A program made the position numbers and the translations under genes. From contig CABUXL010000006.1 of NCBI GenBank assembly GCA_902495525.1, forward strand, positions 1 to 64,000: 64,000 nt of DNA, read 5' to 3'. Under the pieces are notes generated by a model that was not told the origin of the DNA, made no database searches, and saw nothing but the letters and a program-made list of their open reading frames with translations. This document shows positions 62,221 through 64,000 of the stretch, piece after piece; positions within the stretch are counted from its first letter, which is position 1; each line of letters starts with the position of its first letter. Source of the DNA: an uncultured Collinsella sp. (GTDB lineage: Bacteria; Actinomycetota; Coriobacteriia; Coriobacteriales; Coriobacteriaceae).

Positions 62221-62347
62221 GGGCTTCCTTTCGCGTCTGATGGGGCGAAACGCCATTGTTGCACATTGGAGCACACTTCAGGCAAGCGCGATGCGAAAAG
62301 CAGCGGGGCACCCGCGTTTACGCCGGCACCCCGCCGTCTTGTTGCAA

Positions 62348-63703
62348 TTAGTCCTCGTCTTCTTGGTCTGTGAGAAGGTCCGCGGGCGTGAGTCCCAAGA
62401 TCTCATCGGCTTGGTCGGTATCTTCCAGCGCGTCGATGTCCTTGAGCTTGCGCTCCATGACGTTGGTGCGCGTGGTGATGATGCCCTCGACCGTTTTGCC
62501 CGCGGTCTCGATCTGCTGCTGGGCGCGGCGCAGTGCCTTTTGATAGCGCGGCAGCTCGGCCTTGACAGCGGAGAGCACGCGCAGTACATCGTCGGTGCGT
62601 TTTTGCAGCTTAAACGTTTGGTAACTCATCTGTAGGCTGTTGAGAATGGCCGCCATGGTGCTAGGGCCGGCAACGTTGACGTGATAGTCGCGGCCCAGGG
62701 TCTCGATAAGCCCGGAGCGGCTGACGACCTCGGCGTACAGTCCTTCAAACGGCACGAACATGATGCCAAAGTTGGTCGTTGCCGGCACACTCAGGTACTT
62801 TTCGCAGATGTCCTTAGCCTCGCGCTTAACCATGGTGTCGAGCGTCTTACGCGCTGCGGCGACGGCCTCAGCATCGCCCGACTCCTGCGCGTCGAGCAAG
62901 TGCTCGTACGCGTCGCCCGGAAACTTGGAGTCAATCGGCAGCAGCACGGGGTCGCCCTCGTCCACCGGCAGCTTGACGGCAAACTCAACGCGCTCCGAGG
63001 CGCCGGGCTTGGTGGCGACGTTTTCCAGATACTGGTCGGGTGTAAGGATGTCCGCCAGAATTGCACCCAGCTGTACCTCGCCCAAAATGCCACGCGCCTT
63101 CACGTTGCCCAGCACGCGCTTAAGGTCGCCCACGCCGGTGGCGATGGACTGCATGTCGCCCAGACCCTTGTACACGGCCTCGAGCTGGTCGCTCACCTGC
63201 TTAAACGATGCAGACAGGCGGTCGTTGAGCGTGCGGGAGAGTTTCTCGTCCACCGTCGCGCGCATCTGATCGAGTTGCACGTTGTTGTCCTTGCGGATGG
63301 CGCCCAGCTGGGCATCGACCGTCTCGCGCACCTTGTCCAGGCGGTGCTCGATGCCCTCGCGGTTGGCACCGAGCTGTTGGGCCGTCTCGCGGCGCAGGTC
63401 ATCCATCCGGTCACCAGCTTGCGAGAACTCGCGTGCGATGGTCAGGTAACGTTGCTGCTCCACGGCCGCATCTGTCGTCTGCTGCTGCGCGATGGCATTG
63501 GCCGTGCGGCGGGTTTCTGCCAGCGCGACGTTCAGGGTGTCGAGCGCGTTGTTGGCCTGCTCGAGTGCTGCCAGCGTTTCCGCGCTACTGTCGCCACGCT
63601 CCCGCAACTCGGCACGCAGGCTCTTGAGCTGGAGGGCGCAAGCCACAGCAACCCCCACCGCCACCAAGGCGATCACAACAAGCACAATATCAATAGCAGA
63701 CAT
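62348..63703 (-). CDS. rmuC: DNA recombination protein RmuC
   Basis: 451 residues. One N-terminal membrane helix (AIDIVLVVIALVAVGVAVACA), a long coiled coil (about 30-190) and then the RmuC nuclease-like domain with GILGEVQLGAILADILTPDQY, LPIDSKFPGDAYEHL, FGIMFVPFEGLYAEV and AAILNSLQMSYQTF. RmuC limits DNA inversions and acts with recombination; the biochemical role is still unclear. ATG at 63703 has GGAG close upstream. The frame is open earlier, but without a site. Confidence 0.94.
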   Translation of the reverse strand: MSAIDIVLVVIALVAVGVAVACALQLKSLRAELRERGDSSAETLAALEQANNALDTLNVALAETRRTANAIAQQQTTDAAVEQQRYLTIAREFSQAGDRMDDLRRETAQQLGANREGIEHRLDKVRETVDAQLGAIRKDNNVQLDQMRATVDEKLSRTLNDRLSASFKQVSDQLEAVYKGLGDMQSIATGVGDLKRVLGNVKARGILGEVQLGAILADILTPDQYLENVATKPGASERVEFAVKLPVDEGDPVLLPIDSKFPGDAYEHLLDAQESGDAEAVAAARKTLDTMVKREAKDICEKYLSVPATTNFGIMFVPFEGLYAEVVSRSGLIETLGRDYHVNVAGPSTMAAILNSLQMSYQTFKLQKRTDDVLRVLSAVKAELPRYQKALRRAQQQIETAGKTVEGIITTRTNVMERKLKDIDALEDTDQADEILGLTPADLLTDQEDED

Positions 63704-63754
63704 AGACTCCGCCCAACAAACCCAATCGATTATCAATCAAAACCGCGATCAATC

Positions 63755-64000
63755 TTACCCCGCCACACGCACTGAGCGCCCGGCCCCTTCTTGGGTGCCC
63801 CTCTCCTCCGCATATTCCATAATGCGGCGCGCCGTTTTCCTGCTCACCTTTGAGTCATCGCCGGCCAAGTATGCGTATACGTTTCCTTTATTCAGGTGCA
63901 GAGCACGGCAGATGCCATAGCGCGTTACACCCGATTCCTCCAATGCTTCCAGTGTTCTCTTTCTCATCAGGGCGTTCACCCTTCTGTCGGCCGCTGGCTT
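63755..64000 (-). CDS. Helix-turn-helix protein (partial at right edge)
   Basis: The frame is open to the right edge, so the true start probably lies outside. Visible starts are GTG at 63979 and ATG at 63967, neither with a convincing ribosome site. The last 70 residues read as a helix-turn-helix region: LEALEESGVTRYGICRALHL and NKGNVYAYLAGDDSKVSRKT, with a Ser/Arg-rich end. It looks like the DNA-binding part of a small regulator; function unknown. It is upstream of rmuC on the same strand. Confidence 0.55.
   Translation of the reverse strand, partial: KPAADRRVNALMRKRTLEALEESGVTRYGICRALHLNKGNVYAYLAGDDSKVSRKTARRIMEYAEERGTQEGAGRSVRVAG

Noticed and set aside
62303..62334. Terminator between rmuC and the ABC exporter gene
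   Set aside because: The stem has several mismatches, and the tail is not T-rich enough to call.

Overview
The window is GC-rich bacterial chromosome from an anaerobic gut actinobacterium. The best guess is Collinsella or a close relative in the Coriobacteriia. This rests on gene content and style: GC-rich coding sequence, a T-box on pheST in an actinobacterium, a mannose-family PTS with SIS-domain deglycase-like enzymes, a CbiMQO cobalt/nickel transporter, and many intergenic palindromes. No rRNA is present, so the genus is an inference. No CRISPR array, insertion sequence or complete prophage was seen.

Layout. 1-1.7 kb: the end of a Flp/Tad pilus locus (CpaB-like protein and a TadZ/CpaE-like ATPase cut by the left edge). 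1.9-9.1 kb: rsgA, a Ca2+-type P-ATPase, pyruvate kinase and a zinc-dependent phospholipase C-like protein. 9.2-11.9 kb: cbiM-cbiQ-cbiO with its own promoter and a palindromic operator candidate. 12.1-16.2 kb: pheS and pheT behind a T-box leader. 16.4-23.1 kb: M32 carboxypeptidase, glmM, a DUF4012 surface protein and an EamA transporter. 23.4-28.2 kb: a tRNA-Val followed by an accessory stretch (DUF5710 protein, zinc-ribbon protein, HNH endonuclease, unknown protein, AlbA_2/ATPase regulator). 28.2-36 kb: palindrome-rich DNA, an M16 peptidase, a hicAB toxin-antitoxin pair, 5-formyl-THF cyclo-ligase, metA and a lactate/hydroxyacid dehydrogenase.

36-50 kb is a sugar-amine catabolic region. It has three SIS-domain (FrlB/GfrF-like) genes, three GntR/UTRA regulators, one mannose-family PTS (IIAB, IIC, IID), an EamA transporter, a HAD phosphatase, a YitT protein and recQ. 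The likely logic is PTS uptake with phosphorylation of an Amadori-type compound, cleavage by a SIS deglycase, and control by GntR repressors. A 13-bp near-palindrome is shared by three promoters in this region. 50-64 kb holds housekeeping genes: GNAT, threonine aldolase, PAP2, mfd, a GSP-synthase-like ATP-grasp, a zinc-ribbon membrane protein, nth, an ABC exporter and rmuC. A partial helix-turn-helix gene lies at the right edge.

The most unusual signal is the density of long, nearly perfect inverted repeats between genes. At least two families recur within 64 kb: family A at 14.7, 18.1 and 39.9 kb with a fragment at 53.0 kb, and family B at 32.8, 40.9 and 50.3 kb. An identical 28-bp hairpin touches the stop codons of two unrelated genes, and several single large cruciform-like elements are nested.
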